From Luteitalea sp. (GTDB lineage: Bacteria; Acidobacteriota; Vicinamibacteria; Vicinamibacterales; Vicinamibacteraceae), in the NCBI GenBank assembly GCA_009377605.1, contig WHTT01000003.1:62001-126000 (forward strand): 64,000 nt of DNA. Direction: 5' to 3'. Both the position numbers and the translations under genes were made by a program. Each line of letters opens with the position of its first letter. Positions within the stretch are counted from its first letter, which is position 1. Of this stretch, positions 26,801 through 34,626 are shown piece by piece. Below the pieces are notes generated by a model that was not told the origin of the DNA, made no database searches, and saw only the letters and a list, made by a program, of their open reading frames with translations.

Positions 26801-27355
26801 TCATCTCAGAGCTTGAGTGTCCTGCCGGCAGTTGGCCTCGCCCCGATGCTGCCACGGAGGCATCGGATGCAGTGTGCGCCAGAGCCCCTTCTTCTTCACG
26901 CGCGCCATCGTCTCGGCGCGTTGTAGGTCGCGATTCCCGCTGTGCCGGCGGCAGTACCAAGCCAGACCTTCCTCGAGCAACGCCAGGCTGAGACTCGACC
27001 CCTTCAGCTCGACCCATGCAATGCTTTCAGCGCCGGCAGGCGCGCGGCTCTTCACACGGACGGTCACGACCCTGCTCACCGCCAATGCGTCGAGGAACGT
27101 CCTGGCTTCGCGGCCGAGCTCCTGATCGAGCTCCGGGGCGTCGATGCCATCGAGGTGCAGGGTCAGCGGCCCTCGCGCGTCGTTGACGATGATGGTGTCG
27201 CCGTCGACGACCTCAATCACCCTCGCCTCGAACACCTCTTCTACGACGGTCAGAGGCTGGTCCTGTGCGCTTCGCCCCGGCTGTGCAGCTGCCATTGCGA
27301 GAACCACGGTGAACCTGCCGACCGTGGCCAGCCGTCCGCTGCCTCCGTTGATCAC
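26801..27355 (-). CDS. Staphylococcal-nuclease-fold protein with altered catalytic arginines
   Basis: The 184-residue protein has a weak N-terminal signal (RFTVVLAMAAAQPGRSAQ) and an SNase domain with ARVIEVVDGDTIIV (calcium-binding Asp), DGIDAPELDQELGREARTF and ALLEEGLAWYCRR. The position of catalytic Arg35 (normally LRL before the GID) is LHL here. The segment normally reading DRYGRxLA, with the second catalytic Arg, reads APAGAESIAW. It may therefore bind nucleic acid or protein without cutting. It overlaps the stop of the OsmC gene by four bases, so the two are co-translated. The C-terminus after PMPPWQHRGEAN is not conserved in the family as far as I can judge. Confidence 0.75.
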   Translation of the reverse strand: MINGGSGRLATVGRFTVVLAMAAAQPGRSAQDQPLTVVEEVFEARVIEVVDGDTIIVNDARGPLTLHLDGIDAPELDQELGREARTFLDALAVSRVVTVRVKSRAPAGAESIAWVELKGSSLSLALLEEGLAWYCRRHSGNRDLQRAETMARVKKKGLWRTLHPMPPWQHRGEANCRQDTQALR

Positions 27356-27876
27356 CGCTCCGTCTCCGCGGTTACAACGTGGCGCGATACCTCGATGACC
27401 GGCGGCTGGCGAAGCGTTTGATAGACCACGCAGTACCGCTCGGTCAGGCGAACGAGCGTTGTCAATTGCTCATCCGAGGCATCGGTCGTGAGGTGGAAGT
27501 GAAGGCGCACGCGTTGGAATCCGACGGGCACCTCCTTGGAGACGCCCAAGGTACCACGGAAGTCGAGGTCGCCCTCGGCACGGACGATACCGGAACGTAT
27601 CTCTACGCCAATGGCAGTTGCGACCGCGCTCATGGTGACGCCCGCGCACGCTGCCAAGGCCTCGAGCAGTATGTCCCCAGAGCAGACCATCGCGCCCGTG
27701 CCGCCGGTGGCTGGGTGCAGGCCAGCTTCGACCAGCGCTTTGCCTGTCTCGACACGACAGGTAACGCCTTCACCGATCCGACCTTGTGCCCTCAAGGTGA
27801 CCAACGCGGCATCAGGGTCCTCCCGATATCGTTCCTTCAATGGAGCCTGTAACGATCGCAGCTCATCGGCCTTCAT
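27352..27876 (-). CDS. OsmC-like peroxiredoxin-fold protein
   Basis: The 174-residue protein has the OsmC/Ohr fold marks: GGTGAMVCSGDILLEALAAC with the first redox Cys (LAACAGVT) and RLTERYCVVYQTLRQPP with the second Cys. FQRVRLHFHLTTDASDEQL is also typical. Members reduce organic hydroperoxides in the cytoplasm. The start ATG at 27876 has AGGAG nine bases upstream; the frame stays open further but without family likeness. The next gene (SNase fold) overlaps its end by four bases. Confidence 0.87.
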   Translation of the reverse strand: MKADELRSLQAPLKERYREDPDAALVTLRAQGRIGEGVTCRVETGKALVEAGLHPATGGTGAMVCSGDILLEALAACAGVTMSAVATAIGVEIRSGIVRAEGDLDFRGTLGVSKEVPVGFQRVRLHFHLTTDASDEQLTTLVRLTERYCVVYQTLRQPPVIEVSRHVVTAETER

Positions 27877-28087
27877 TACTCGGTTCTCCTGATAGGCGTC
27901 GCCCATTCCGGGGCGGCCTGCTGTTCCGGCAGCTGACGCCACTATACCTCGCCCTCGCCGCTGTGCTCCTTGCATTCACGCCGGCCCTGGCTGGACAAGA
28001 ATGCGAACAGGGCAGCAGCGCCGGTGCAGTGCGTCACCGACAGAGTACCGGGCTGGATCGGCCTGATCCCCGATTCCAAATTCCTGA

Positions 28088-28762
28088 TCAAGGCTTCGCG
28101 GTGGTCACGCTTTCAACAGCTTCTGGCAGGGCTCGAACATCCTCGAGTCGCAGCGTCGCCGCCGTGGGATCGTCACCCGTTCGGTCACGATCCACCCAGA
28201 TCCGCCGGACGTCCATTTCGCGTGATGGCTGGATATCGTGATACCAACTGCACGCCACGTGTACCCAGTCGCGCCGCTTGACGCCGGATGCGCGCCAGAA
28301 ATAGAGGAAGTGCGCCAGCGACGGCTTGTAGTCTTTCACCTGCTCGGCCGTGACGACCAGATCGAATGGTTGCTGAAAGCTGCCCTGTGTGAGGTCGAAC
28401 AGGTCGACGTCGCAGTTCGTCAGCACCGCAAGCTTCCAGCCTGCTGCACGCAAATTCGACAGTGCTGGCTCGACATCAGCAAACACCGGTTGCCTGTCCC
28501 AGCCAGCCGACAGCGCTTCCGCTTGCGCACCTGTCAGCCTCAATCCAATCCTCGCCGCCGCACGAGCCAGCCCTGTCTCGAGCACATCACGATAGAGTCG
28601 GTGGGGCCGCTCCTGCTCCAACTGACGCTCGAGCTCGTGGTAGGCAGTGATCAGCGCGTCCGTGCGCTCGCCTGCCAGTGGACGCAGGATGGTGGCAAAG
28701 CCCGTCCGCCAGTCCACGAGCGTCCCAAAGCAGTCGAATGTAATCCATTTGTTCGCCATCAT
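28088..28762 (-). CDS. HAD hydrolase, haloacid dehalogenase type II-like
   Basis: The 224-residue protein starts with the nucleophile motif WITFDCFGTLVDW, continues with a helical cap, then LAVLTNCDVDLFDLT (motif II), VKDYKPSLAHFLYF (motif III Lys) and HVACSWYHDIQPSREMDVRR (motif IV region). This is the type II L-2-haloacid dehalogenase pattern, although many such proteins are phosphatases of unknown substrate. Two adjacent ATG codons (28762 and 28759) can start it. A remnant of a PQQ-propeller gene ends eight bases upstream. Between this gene and OsmC are 211 bases with no supported gene. Confidence 0.83.
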   Translation of the reverse strand: MMANKWITFDCFGTLVDWRTGFATILRPLAGERTDALITAYHELERQLEQERPHRLYRDVLETGLARAAARIGLRLTGAQAEALSAGWDRQPVFADVEPALSNLRAAGWKLAVLTNCDVDLFDLTQGSFQQPFDLVVTAEQVKDYKPSLAHFLYFWRASGVKRRDWVHVACSWYHDIQPSREMDVRRIWVDRDRTGDDPTAATLRLEDVRALPEAVESVTTAKP

Positions 28763-28769
28763 TTCACGG

Positions 28770-29092
28770 CTATCGCCCAATCGCGAAAAGGCTCTCCGAC
28801 GAGCGGACGTACATCACTCCATCCGAGAGCGCCGCTGTTGCCATCAGCAGCTCACCCATCGAGTTCGTCGCGATGTGTCTGAACGTTTGGCCGGCGGCAA
28901 CGACGAGTATCTCTCCGTCCTCGTTCGACAGGAACGACGACCACGCACCGGACCCGGTGTTGCCATCTGGAGCGCTGCTGTCGTTCGCTGGCCGCGGGCA
29001 GACGAGCCTCCTGCGGAACCTGCAGCATAGGCGCACAACGCAAGCACCGCTGCCAGGCCGACCCGCCGACCTTCCAGCATCCTCGTTCGCAT
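28770..29092 (-). pseudogene. Gutted PQQ-binding-like beta-propeller gene (head and tail only)
   Basis: The 5' end, from an ATG at 29092 or 29080, encodes an export signal ([20 protein letters not shown]). The 3' end, in another frame, encodes [20 protein letters not shown], then [20 protein letters not shown] and [14 protein letters not shown], which is the closing blade of PQQ-type propeller proteins. The middle of the gene, normally over 1 kb, is missing and the remaining pieces are out of frame. The break lies near 28985-29005. Confidence 0.75.
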
Positions 29093-29174
29093 AACAGCCT
29101 CACTTTGCCCGCCACGGGTCTTGCGCCAGGGGCCTTTGACCCGCATGCTATTATCTGCGGCCGTCGATTTGCCA

Positions 29175-30668
29175 ATGTCTACACGCCAGGCTCGCCAGCC
29201 TACACTCCTCGAGTCGTTCGTTCCAGTTCTCCTATTGATAGCCATGCTCGCCAGCGCCGTGGCGCTCTTCGGCGACGAGGCGTCGAGTGGAGCCAACCAG
29301 ATTGCGCTGATGCTGGCGGCTGGCATCGCCGCGCTGTTCGGAATCCGCTTCGGACATCCATGGACCGCGATCGAACGCGGTATCGTGCATGGCATCTCGC
29401 TCGCCCTCGGCGCGGTGCTCATCCTGCTCGTGGTCGGGGCGCTGATTGGCACCTGGATCCTCGCTGGCATCGTGCCAACGATGATCTACTATGGCCTCCA
29501 ATTGCTGACGCCGGCCGTCTTCCTGCCAAGCGCCTGCGTGATTTGCGCGGTTGTGTCAGTAGTGACGGGCAGCTCCTGGACGACTGCGGGCACCGTCGGT
29601 GTGGCGCTCATTGGCGTCGCGACGGCGCAGGGGCTGAACCCAGGCTTGGCGGCCGGCGCCGTCATCTCCGGCGCCTACTTCGGCGACAAGATGTCGCCGC
29701 TGTCTGACACGACGAACCTCGCCCCGGCCATGGCCGGCACGGAGCTCTTCACCCATATTCGCTACATGCTCTGGACGACCACGCCGAGCATCCTGATCGC
29801 GCTCGTGCTGTTTACGTTCGTTGGGCTCACGGTCGTGGCCCCCAGCGACACGACCTCTGTCGCGGCGATTCAGAATGCGCTCCTCCAGCAATTCAACATC
29901 GGCGTCCATCTGCTGCTGCCTGCCGTGCTCGTGGTCGGTCTCATCATCCGCCGGATACCAGCCTATCCGGCCATCCTCATCGGCGCTCTCGTCGGCTGCG
30001 TCTTTGCGGCGCTCTTCCAGCGAGAGGCCGTGTTGACCTTCGCCGCTGCCCCGGGGCTGCCGCCGTGGGCCGGCCTCATCAAGGGAAGCTGGGTGGCGCT
30101 CTTCGATGGCTATCGGCTGGACTCGGGCAACGCCGTGCTCGACGAGCTGTTGTCACGGGGCGGCATGTCGAGCATGCTGGGCACGGTGTGGCTGATCGTC
30201 TCCGCGATGATGTTCGGCGCGGTGATGGAGGTCACGGGCATGCTCGAGCGCATTGCGCGTGCAATTCTCGGCCTGGTCACCGGCACCGGCAGCCTGATCA
30301 GCGCAACCATCATCACCTCTATCGGCATGAACGTGATCGCCTCCGATCAGTACATCGCGATCGTCTTGCCGGGACGGATGTTTCGCGCCGAGTTCGCACG
30401 GCGCGGCCTCGACCCGAAGAACCTGTCGCGCTCGCTCGAGGACTCCGGCACGCTTACTTCAGCGCTCGTCCCCTGGAACACGTGCGGTGCCTTCATGGCC
30501 CAGACACTCGGTGTTGCCACGCTCGCATACGCGCCGTACGCGTTCTTCAATCTGATCAGCCCGTTGATCGGGGCGGCGTATGGTTTCTCGGGCTTCAAGA
30601 TCGCCCGCATCGACGAGGCGGCGAGCCCTGTCGCCGTGGCCCCAGGACAGGTGCCCGTAGAACGTTGA
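29175..30668 (+). CDS. nhaC: Na+/H+ antiporter NhaC family
   Basis: The 497-residue membrane protein has about 11-12 hydrophobic segments. NhaC-family marks include GALIGTWILAGIVPTMIYYG, VVSVVTGSSWTTAGTVGVAL, SGAYFGDKMSPLSDTTNLAP (the ion-site region) and DSGTLTSALVPWNTCGAFMA. It exchanges sodium and protons, or belongs to the malate/lactate exchanging relatives of that family. ATG at 29175 is chosen since the hydrophobic part starts soon after; ATG codons at 29145 and 29121 are in frame but code for nothing conserved. It is convergent with the phosphonate operon, ending 10 bases before the phnY stop. Confidence 0.9.
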   Translation: MSTRQARQPTLLESFVPVLLLIAMLASAVALFGDEASSGANQIALMLAAGIAALFGIRFGHPWTAIERGIVHGISLALGAVLILLVVGALIGTWILAGIVPTMIYYGLQLLTPAVFLPSACVICAVVSVVTGSSWTTAGTVGVALIGVATAQGLNPGLAAGAVISGAYFGDKMSPLSDTTNLAPAMAGTELFTHIRYMLWTTTPSILIALVLFTFVGLTVVAPSDTTSVAAIQNALLQQFNIGVHLLLPAVLVVGLIIRRIPAYPAILIGALVGCVFAALFQREAVLTFAAAPGLPPWAGLIKGSWVALFDGYRLDSGNAVLDELLSRGGMSSMLGTVWLIVSAMMFGAVMEVTGMLERIARAILGLVTGTGSLISATIITSIGMNVIASDQYIAIVLPGRMFRAEFARRGLDPKNLSRSLEDSGTLTSALVPWNTCGAFMAQTLGVATLAYAPYAFFNLISPLIGAAYGFSGFKIARIDEAASPVAVAPGQVPVER

Positions 30669-30678
30669 TCTCGGTGGC

Positions 30679-32121
30679 TCACCAAGGCAGCGACCAGGTC
30701 TTCACATACGTCATGTAACGCAGCGCTTCCATGACCCCTTCCTTGACGCCGAGGCCCGAATCCTTCACGCCGCCGAACGGCGTGCTCTCGATGCGATAGC
30801 CGGGAACCTGGTTGACGTTGACGGTGCCGGTGCGGAGTCCGCGGATCACCTGGAGCGCGTGGCTCAGATGCGTGGTGACAACGCCGGCTGCCAGCCCGTA
30901 TGCGGTGCCATTGGCCAATCGAATCGCATCGTCGACATCCTCCACGGCGAGGATCGGCGCCAACGGCCCGAAAGACTCCTGCACGACCATGGTTGCGTCG
31001 CGCGGCACGTCCGCGATGACCGTCGGCTCCAACAGGGCGCCGTCGCGCCGGCCCCCTTGCAACACACGCGCACCCTGGCGCACCGCCTGGTGAACGACCG
31101 ATTCGAGGTGGGCGGCAGCGGCCTCGTCTATCACGGTTCCCACGCGCGTCTCGCCAAGCGCTGGATTCCCGCACACGTACTCCCGCGTCTTCTCGACGAG
31201 CCGCTCCGTGAAGTGGTCCAGGATCGGCCGTTGTATCAAGAGCCGCTTGACTGCTGTGCAACGCTGTCCAGAGTTCCGGTACGCGCCTTCCGCCGCGAGT
31301 CGGACGGCGAGATCGAGGTCGGCATCCTCCAGCACGATGAGCGGCGAGTTGCCGCCCAATTCCAGGCACAGCTTCTTGTAGCCAGCGATGGACGCGATCC
31401 GCTTGCCAATCGCGACGCTGCCTGTAAAAGTGAGCGCCTCGATCCTCTCATCGCCGATGAGCGGCTCGAGCACCTCTTTCACCGGGCAGAGGAATGCGCT
31501 CAGCATCCAGCCGGGCAGTCCGGCTTCGTACAGGAGCTCGGCGAACCGCAGCGCCGTGAGTGGCGTCTTCTCGGACGGCTTGAGAATCAACGGCGTTCCA
31601 GCGGCAATCGCTGGAGCGACCTTGTGGACGACTTGGTTGAGTGGGTGGTTGAACGGCGTGATGGCCAGCGCCAGCCGGAGCGGCTCGCGGGTGGTGAAGA
31701 TCTTCCGGCTCTGCCCATGCGGCGAAACGTCGCCAGAGAAGATTTGGCCGTCATCCTTCATGCATTCGATGGCAGCGAACCGAAGCACGTCGAGCGCCCG
31801 GCCCACCTCATACCGCGTCTCCCGCACGCAGAGCCCCGATTCGGCACAGATCAAGGACGCGAATTGCTCCGCCCGCGTCTCGAGCGCGATGCGCGCCTTG
31901 TCGAGAATCTCGAAGCGCTGATGGCGGCCGAGCGGATGGCCGCCGGCGAGTGCTTGCCGCACCGCGCGCTCGACTCCGGCCGCGTCGACCATGGCGGCGC
32001 TCCCCACCAGGGTGCCGTCGTAGGGATGGCGCACCTCCATCCGCTCGCTCGAGGATACGGCTTCGCCGGCGATCCAGGCAGGATACTCGACCCCCGTCGG
32101 CAACGATACCGCTGCGCTCAC
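30679..32121 (-). CDS. phnY: Phosphonoacetaldehyde dehydrogenase
   Basis: The 480-residue aldehyde dehydrogenase has the catalytic Cys in RNSGQRCTAVKRLLIQ and the catalytic Glu in CLELGGNSPLIVLEDADLD. The end GVKEGVMEALRYMTYVKTWS is typical of the phosphonoacetaldehyde and lactaldehyde dehydrogenase branch. The enzyme oxidises phosphonoacetaldehyde to phosphonoacetate with NAD(P)+ in the cytoplasm. The gene starts with GTG at 32121, overlapping the stop of the phosphonoacetate hydrolase gene by four bases (GTGA), so its translation is coupled. The neighbour gene, which hydrolyses the product, strongly supports the substrate. Lactaldehyde or another aldehyde would be the alternative if seen alone. 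Confidence 0.87.
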   Translation of the reverse strand: MSAAVSLPTGVEYPAWIAGEAVSSSERMEVRHPYDGTLVGSAAMVDAAGVERAVRQALAGGHPLGRHQRFEILDKARIALETRAEQFASLICAESGLCVRETRYEVGRALDVLRFAAIECMKDDGQIFSGDVSPHGQSRKIFTTREPLRLALAITPFNHPLNQVVHKVAPAIAAGTPLILKPSEKTPLTALRFAELLYEAGLPGWMLSAFLCPVKEVLEPLIGDERIEALTFTGSVAIGKRIASIAGYKKLCLELGGNSPLIVLEDADLDLAVRLAAEGAYRNSGQRCTAVKRLLIQRPILDHFTERLVEKTREYVCGNPALGETRVGTVIDEAAAAHLESVVHQAVRQGARVLQGGRRDGALLEPTVIADVPRDATMVVQESFGPLAPILAVEDVDDAIRLANGTAYGLAAGVVTTHLSHALQVIRGLRTGTVNVNQVPGYRIESTPFGGVKDSGLGVKEGVMEALRYMTYVKTWSLPW

Positions 32122-33383
32122 ACCGTTCCCCCGTTGCAGGTGAGATCGAAGATGTCGAAGTTCCGCGGGTCGCCAGCCACGAGCGCCTCATAGCGCGGGG
32201 TGAGTGGTCGCGAGACGATCATCGGCACCATCTCCTCGTATCGCCCTCCGTGCGAACGCAGCCCGCCACGAAGCAGGCTCAGGTCATGATCTGCCGCAGT
32301 TCGGCCCAGCACGACATCGCGACCGGACAACACACAGAGATCACCGATCCGATCCGGCGGCAGCTCGAGCTTTCGCACCGCCAGGTCGCGCTCGTAGACC
32401 TCGGTGATGCCGTCGCAATCGAGGAGGAATCGGCTGACAACGGCAGCCGGAAGATGATCGGGCAGGTGCACGGTCACAAACGAGCCCAGTGCGCCGTGGT
32501 GCGCCACGTACGGATCGGTGATTGGGCAGATCACCCGTGCACCAGGCCCGAATCGCTCACGCAACAGACTCTCCACGTAGAGCACACGCGGACTTCTGTC
32601 GGCCGTCTGCTTGGCGTTCATGCCGTGATCGGCTGTCAGACCCAACACGGCTTTCAGCGCGAGCAGGCGGCCGAGGCGCTCGTCCATGGCGCTGTAGAAG
32701 TCCAGCGACTCCTCGTCTTCTGGTGCAAACGTGTGCTGCATGTAATCCGTGAGTGACAGATACAGGAAATCTGCCAATCCTCGCTCGACGAGGGCCACGC
32801 CGGCGTCGAGCACGTAGAGGCTCGCATCGGCACTGTAGATCGAGGGTGTCGGACGTCCAACCAGCGCTTCGACGTTCCCAACGCCATTGCTCTCGGCTGT
32901 TGCCTCATGGGCCCGCTCGGCCGAGAACGCGATGCCCCGGAGTCCGTCGGAAAGGATCTCACGGAGCTTCTCCTTGGCGGTGACCATTGCCACCTTGCGT
33001 CCGGCACGCGCCGCGGCAGCGAGGATCGTCTCACACCGCAGGAACCGCGAGGCATTCATCATGACTTCCTCGCCCGTTTCCGGATCGAGGAAGAAATTGC
33101 CCGAGATGCCAGTCACCGCCGGTGGACACCCGCTGACGATGGCGGCGTTGTTGACGTTGGTGAAGGTCGGCAGGGCCGCCCGCGCCAACCCACGGTATCC
33201 ACACCGCGCCACTCGCTCCAAGTGAGGCATTCGCTGGTGTGCCAATGACGAATCGAGGTATTCGTCCGCACATCCGTCGATGCAGACCACGACGATCGGC
33301 CGCGCCGCAGGGCGATACGCGCGGCCGTTGGCCGTGAAGCCAACGTCTTGTATCCGTGAGTCGTTGACGATCGGGGCGTTCAT
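32118..33383 (-). CDS. phnA: Phosphonoacetate hydrolase
   Basis: The 421-residue protein is of the alkaline phosphatase superfamily, similar to the PhnA hydrolase of Pseudomonas fluorescens 23F. Metal and nucleophile motifs are visible: VVCIDGCADEYL (Asp), ALPTFTNVNNAAIVSG (nucleophile Thr), SLTDYMQHTFAPEDE (Asp, His), GLTADHGMNAKQT (Asp, His) and LLRGGLRSHGGRYEE (His). FFLDPETGEEVMMN is also typical. It cleaves phosphonoacetate to acetate and phosphate. The ATG overlaps the alcohol dehydrogenase stop (ATGA), and the phnY GTG overlaps its own stop, so three genes form one tightly coupled unit. It is unrelated to the zinc-ribbon protein also named PhnA in E. coli. Confidence 0.9.
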   Translation of the reverse strand: MNAPIVNDSRIQDVGFTANGRAYRPAARPIVVVCIDGCADEYLDSSLAHQRMPHLERVARCGYRGLARAALPTFTNVNNAAIVSGCPPAVTGISGNFFLDPETGEEVMMNASRFLRCETILAAAARAGRKVAMVTAKEKLREILSDGLRGIAFSAERAHEATAESNGVGNVEALVGRPTPSIYSADASLYVLDAGVALVERGLADFLYLSLTDYMQHTFAPEDEESLDFYSAMDERLGRLLALKAVLGLTADHGMNAKQTADRSPRVLYVESLLRERFGPGARVICPITDPYVAHHGALGSFVTVHLPDHLPAAVVSRFLLDCDGITEVYERDLAVRKLELPPDRIGDLCVLSGRDVVLGRTAADHDLSLLRGGLRSHGGRYEEMVPMIVSRPLTPRYEALVAGDPRNFDIFDLTCNGGTV

Positions 33384-34465
33384 TGGACCGCACCGTCGAT
33401 GGCCACACGGAGAAATCTGTGACTTGCCGCCATCTGCAACGCGTTTCCGAGATCCGCCAGCTCGAATGCTGGACTCACGAGGCTCTCGTATGGGTACTTA
33501 TCAATCGTTTGCGCGAGGAATGCCAGCGCCTGGTCCAAATGGACGGGAGAATAGTTGTGAATGCCACGGATCGTGAGGCACTTGCGGATGATCTCTTCAC
33601 CAGTGATCTGCAGCGCGCTGTCCGGGTGGACCATCCCCGCGAGCGCGTAGAAGCCGCCCGGGCGCAGCAGGCGGACGCCCTCGGCTACCACGGAGGGAAC
33701 GCCGGCAACTTCGATCACGGCATCCACGCCATCGGGAGCGCCCGCGAGAATCTGCTGCCGCGCTGTGGTGTACTGCGCGACGTCTCCCGCAATAGGAGTG
33801 CCTCCGAAGAGCGGCACGTGCTCGAGGCGACGCTCGGAGGGATCGACGCAGAACACCTGTGCAACGCCACGCTCTCGAAGCAGCGCGCAGCCGTAGAGGC
33901 CCAGCAGGCCGGCGCCCTGAACGACGACGGTCTCGCACGGAGCCGGCACCTGGGAGACCACGTTCACCATCGTCGCCAGCGCACAGTTGGCCGGCGCGGC
34001 CACCACATCTGGAATCGTGTCTGCGACCCGGGCGATGTGCGTGCCAGGCCGAAGCAGCACATGTGTGGCATAGCAGCCGTTCAGCCCAGACCCATCGCTC
34101 AGGGCGGCGTGGCCGTACTTGAACAGGGCGTGACACTTCGCTGGCAAGTGATGTTGGCGGCAGGCAACGCACGTCCCACAGCTATCCACGACGCTCCAGC
34201 TGACTCGTGTCTGGAGCGGTAGACCAGAGCGCGCACTGCCGACGTGGACCACCCGGCCCACCGCTTCGTGACCCAAGACGCACGGCACGGGTGTATCGCG
34301 TTGGCCCGACGTCGTGTGGAGGTCCGATCCACAAACCGTCGCCAGCCCCATCTTCACCAGCACCTCGCCAGGTCGCAGGGTTTCTGGAAGGGGGCGCGTC
34401 TCCAAACGGAATGGCAGCCCGGGACCGTCGAAGATCTGCACGACCGCGTGACCATTGTTTGTCAT
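33380..34465 (-). CDS. Zinc-dependent alcohol dehydrogenase of the phosphonate-associated (HpnZ-like) type
   Basis: The 361-residue MDR protein has the catalytic zinc region ATVCGSDLHTTSG and VLGHEAVGRVVHVG, a four-cysteine structural zinc site in DSCGTCVACRQHHLPAKC, and the Rossmann motif VVQGAGLLGLYGCALLRERG. It matches what I recall of the phosphonate-associated clade (TIGR03366, a proposed family). In this operon it would oxidise an alcohol phosphonate, for instance 2-hydroxyethylphosphonate, to the aldehyde used by PhnY; this role is an inference from position. ATG at 34465 has GGAG five bases upstream. A CACGAAG hairpin lies between it and the upstream transporter gene. Confidence 0.83.
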   Translation of the reverse strand: MTNNGHAVVQIFDGPGLPFRLETRPLPETLRPGEVLVKMGLATVCGSDLHTTSGQRDTPVPCVLGHEAVGRVVHVGSARSGLPLQTRVSWSVVDSCGTCVACRQHHLPAKCHALFKYGHAALSDGSGLNGCYATHVLLRPGTHIARVADTIPDVVAAPANCALATMVNVVSQVPAPCETVVVQGAGLLGLYGCALLRERGVAQVFCVDPSERRLEHVPLFGGTPIAGDVAQYTTARQQILAGAPDGVDAVIEVAGVPSVVAEGVRLLRPGGFYALAGMVHPDSALQITGEEIIRKCLTIRGIHNYSPVHLDQALAFLAQTIDKYPYESLVSPAFELADLGNALQMAASHRFLRVAIDGAVQ

Positions 34466-34474
34466 CATCGCTCC

Positions 34475-34620
34475 AACCACGAAGGTCGCAAAGATCACAC
34501 CACGAAGAACACGAAGATCACGAAGAAGAAATTCAAATGGCTTTCTTCGTGTTCTTCGTGTCCTTCGTGGTTGATCCTTTGTGTTCTTCGTGGTGTGCAT
34601 CTTCGTCCCTTCGTGGTTGA
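34475..34620. repeat. CACGAAG-repeat hairpin (second copy)
   Basis: CACGAAG-type units (AACCACGAAGG, ACCACGAAGAACACGAAG) and their inverse complements (CTTCGTGTTCTTCGTG, CTTCGTGGTT) fold back on each other, with a third set at 34581-34620. It occupies the whole gap between the MFS gene and the alcohol dehydrogenase gene, and may lower read-through between the two. Confidence 0.85.
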
Positions 34621-34626
34621 CGGCCT

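Noticed and set aside
29121-29174. Longer start for NhaC
   Set aside because: The extra residues (MRQGPLTRMLLSAAVDLP) are not part of the usual N-terminus, and the ribosome signal is not better there; the case is not closed but 29175 is preferred.
30859-32193. A 444-residue plus-strand open frame over phnY
   Set aside because: It is antisense to an aldehyde dehydrogenase with intact catalytic motifs and shows no family pattern of its own.
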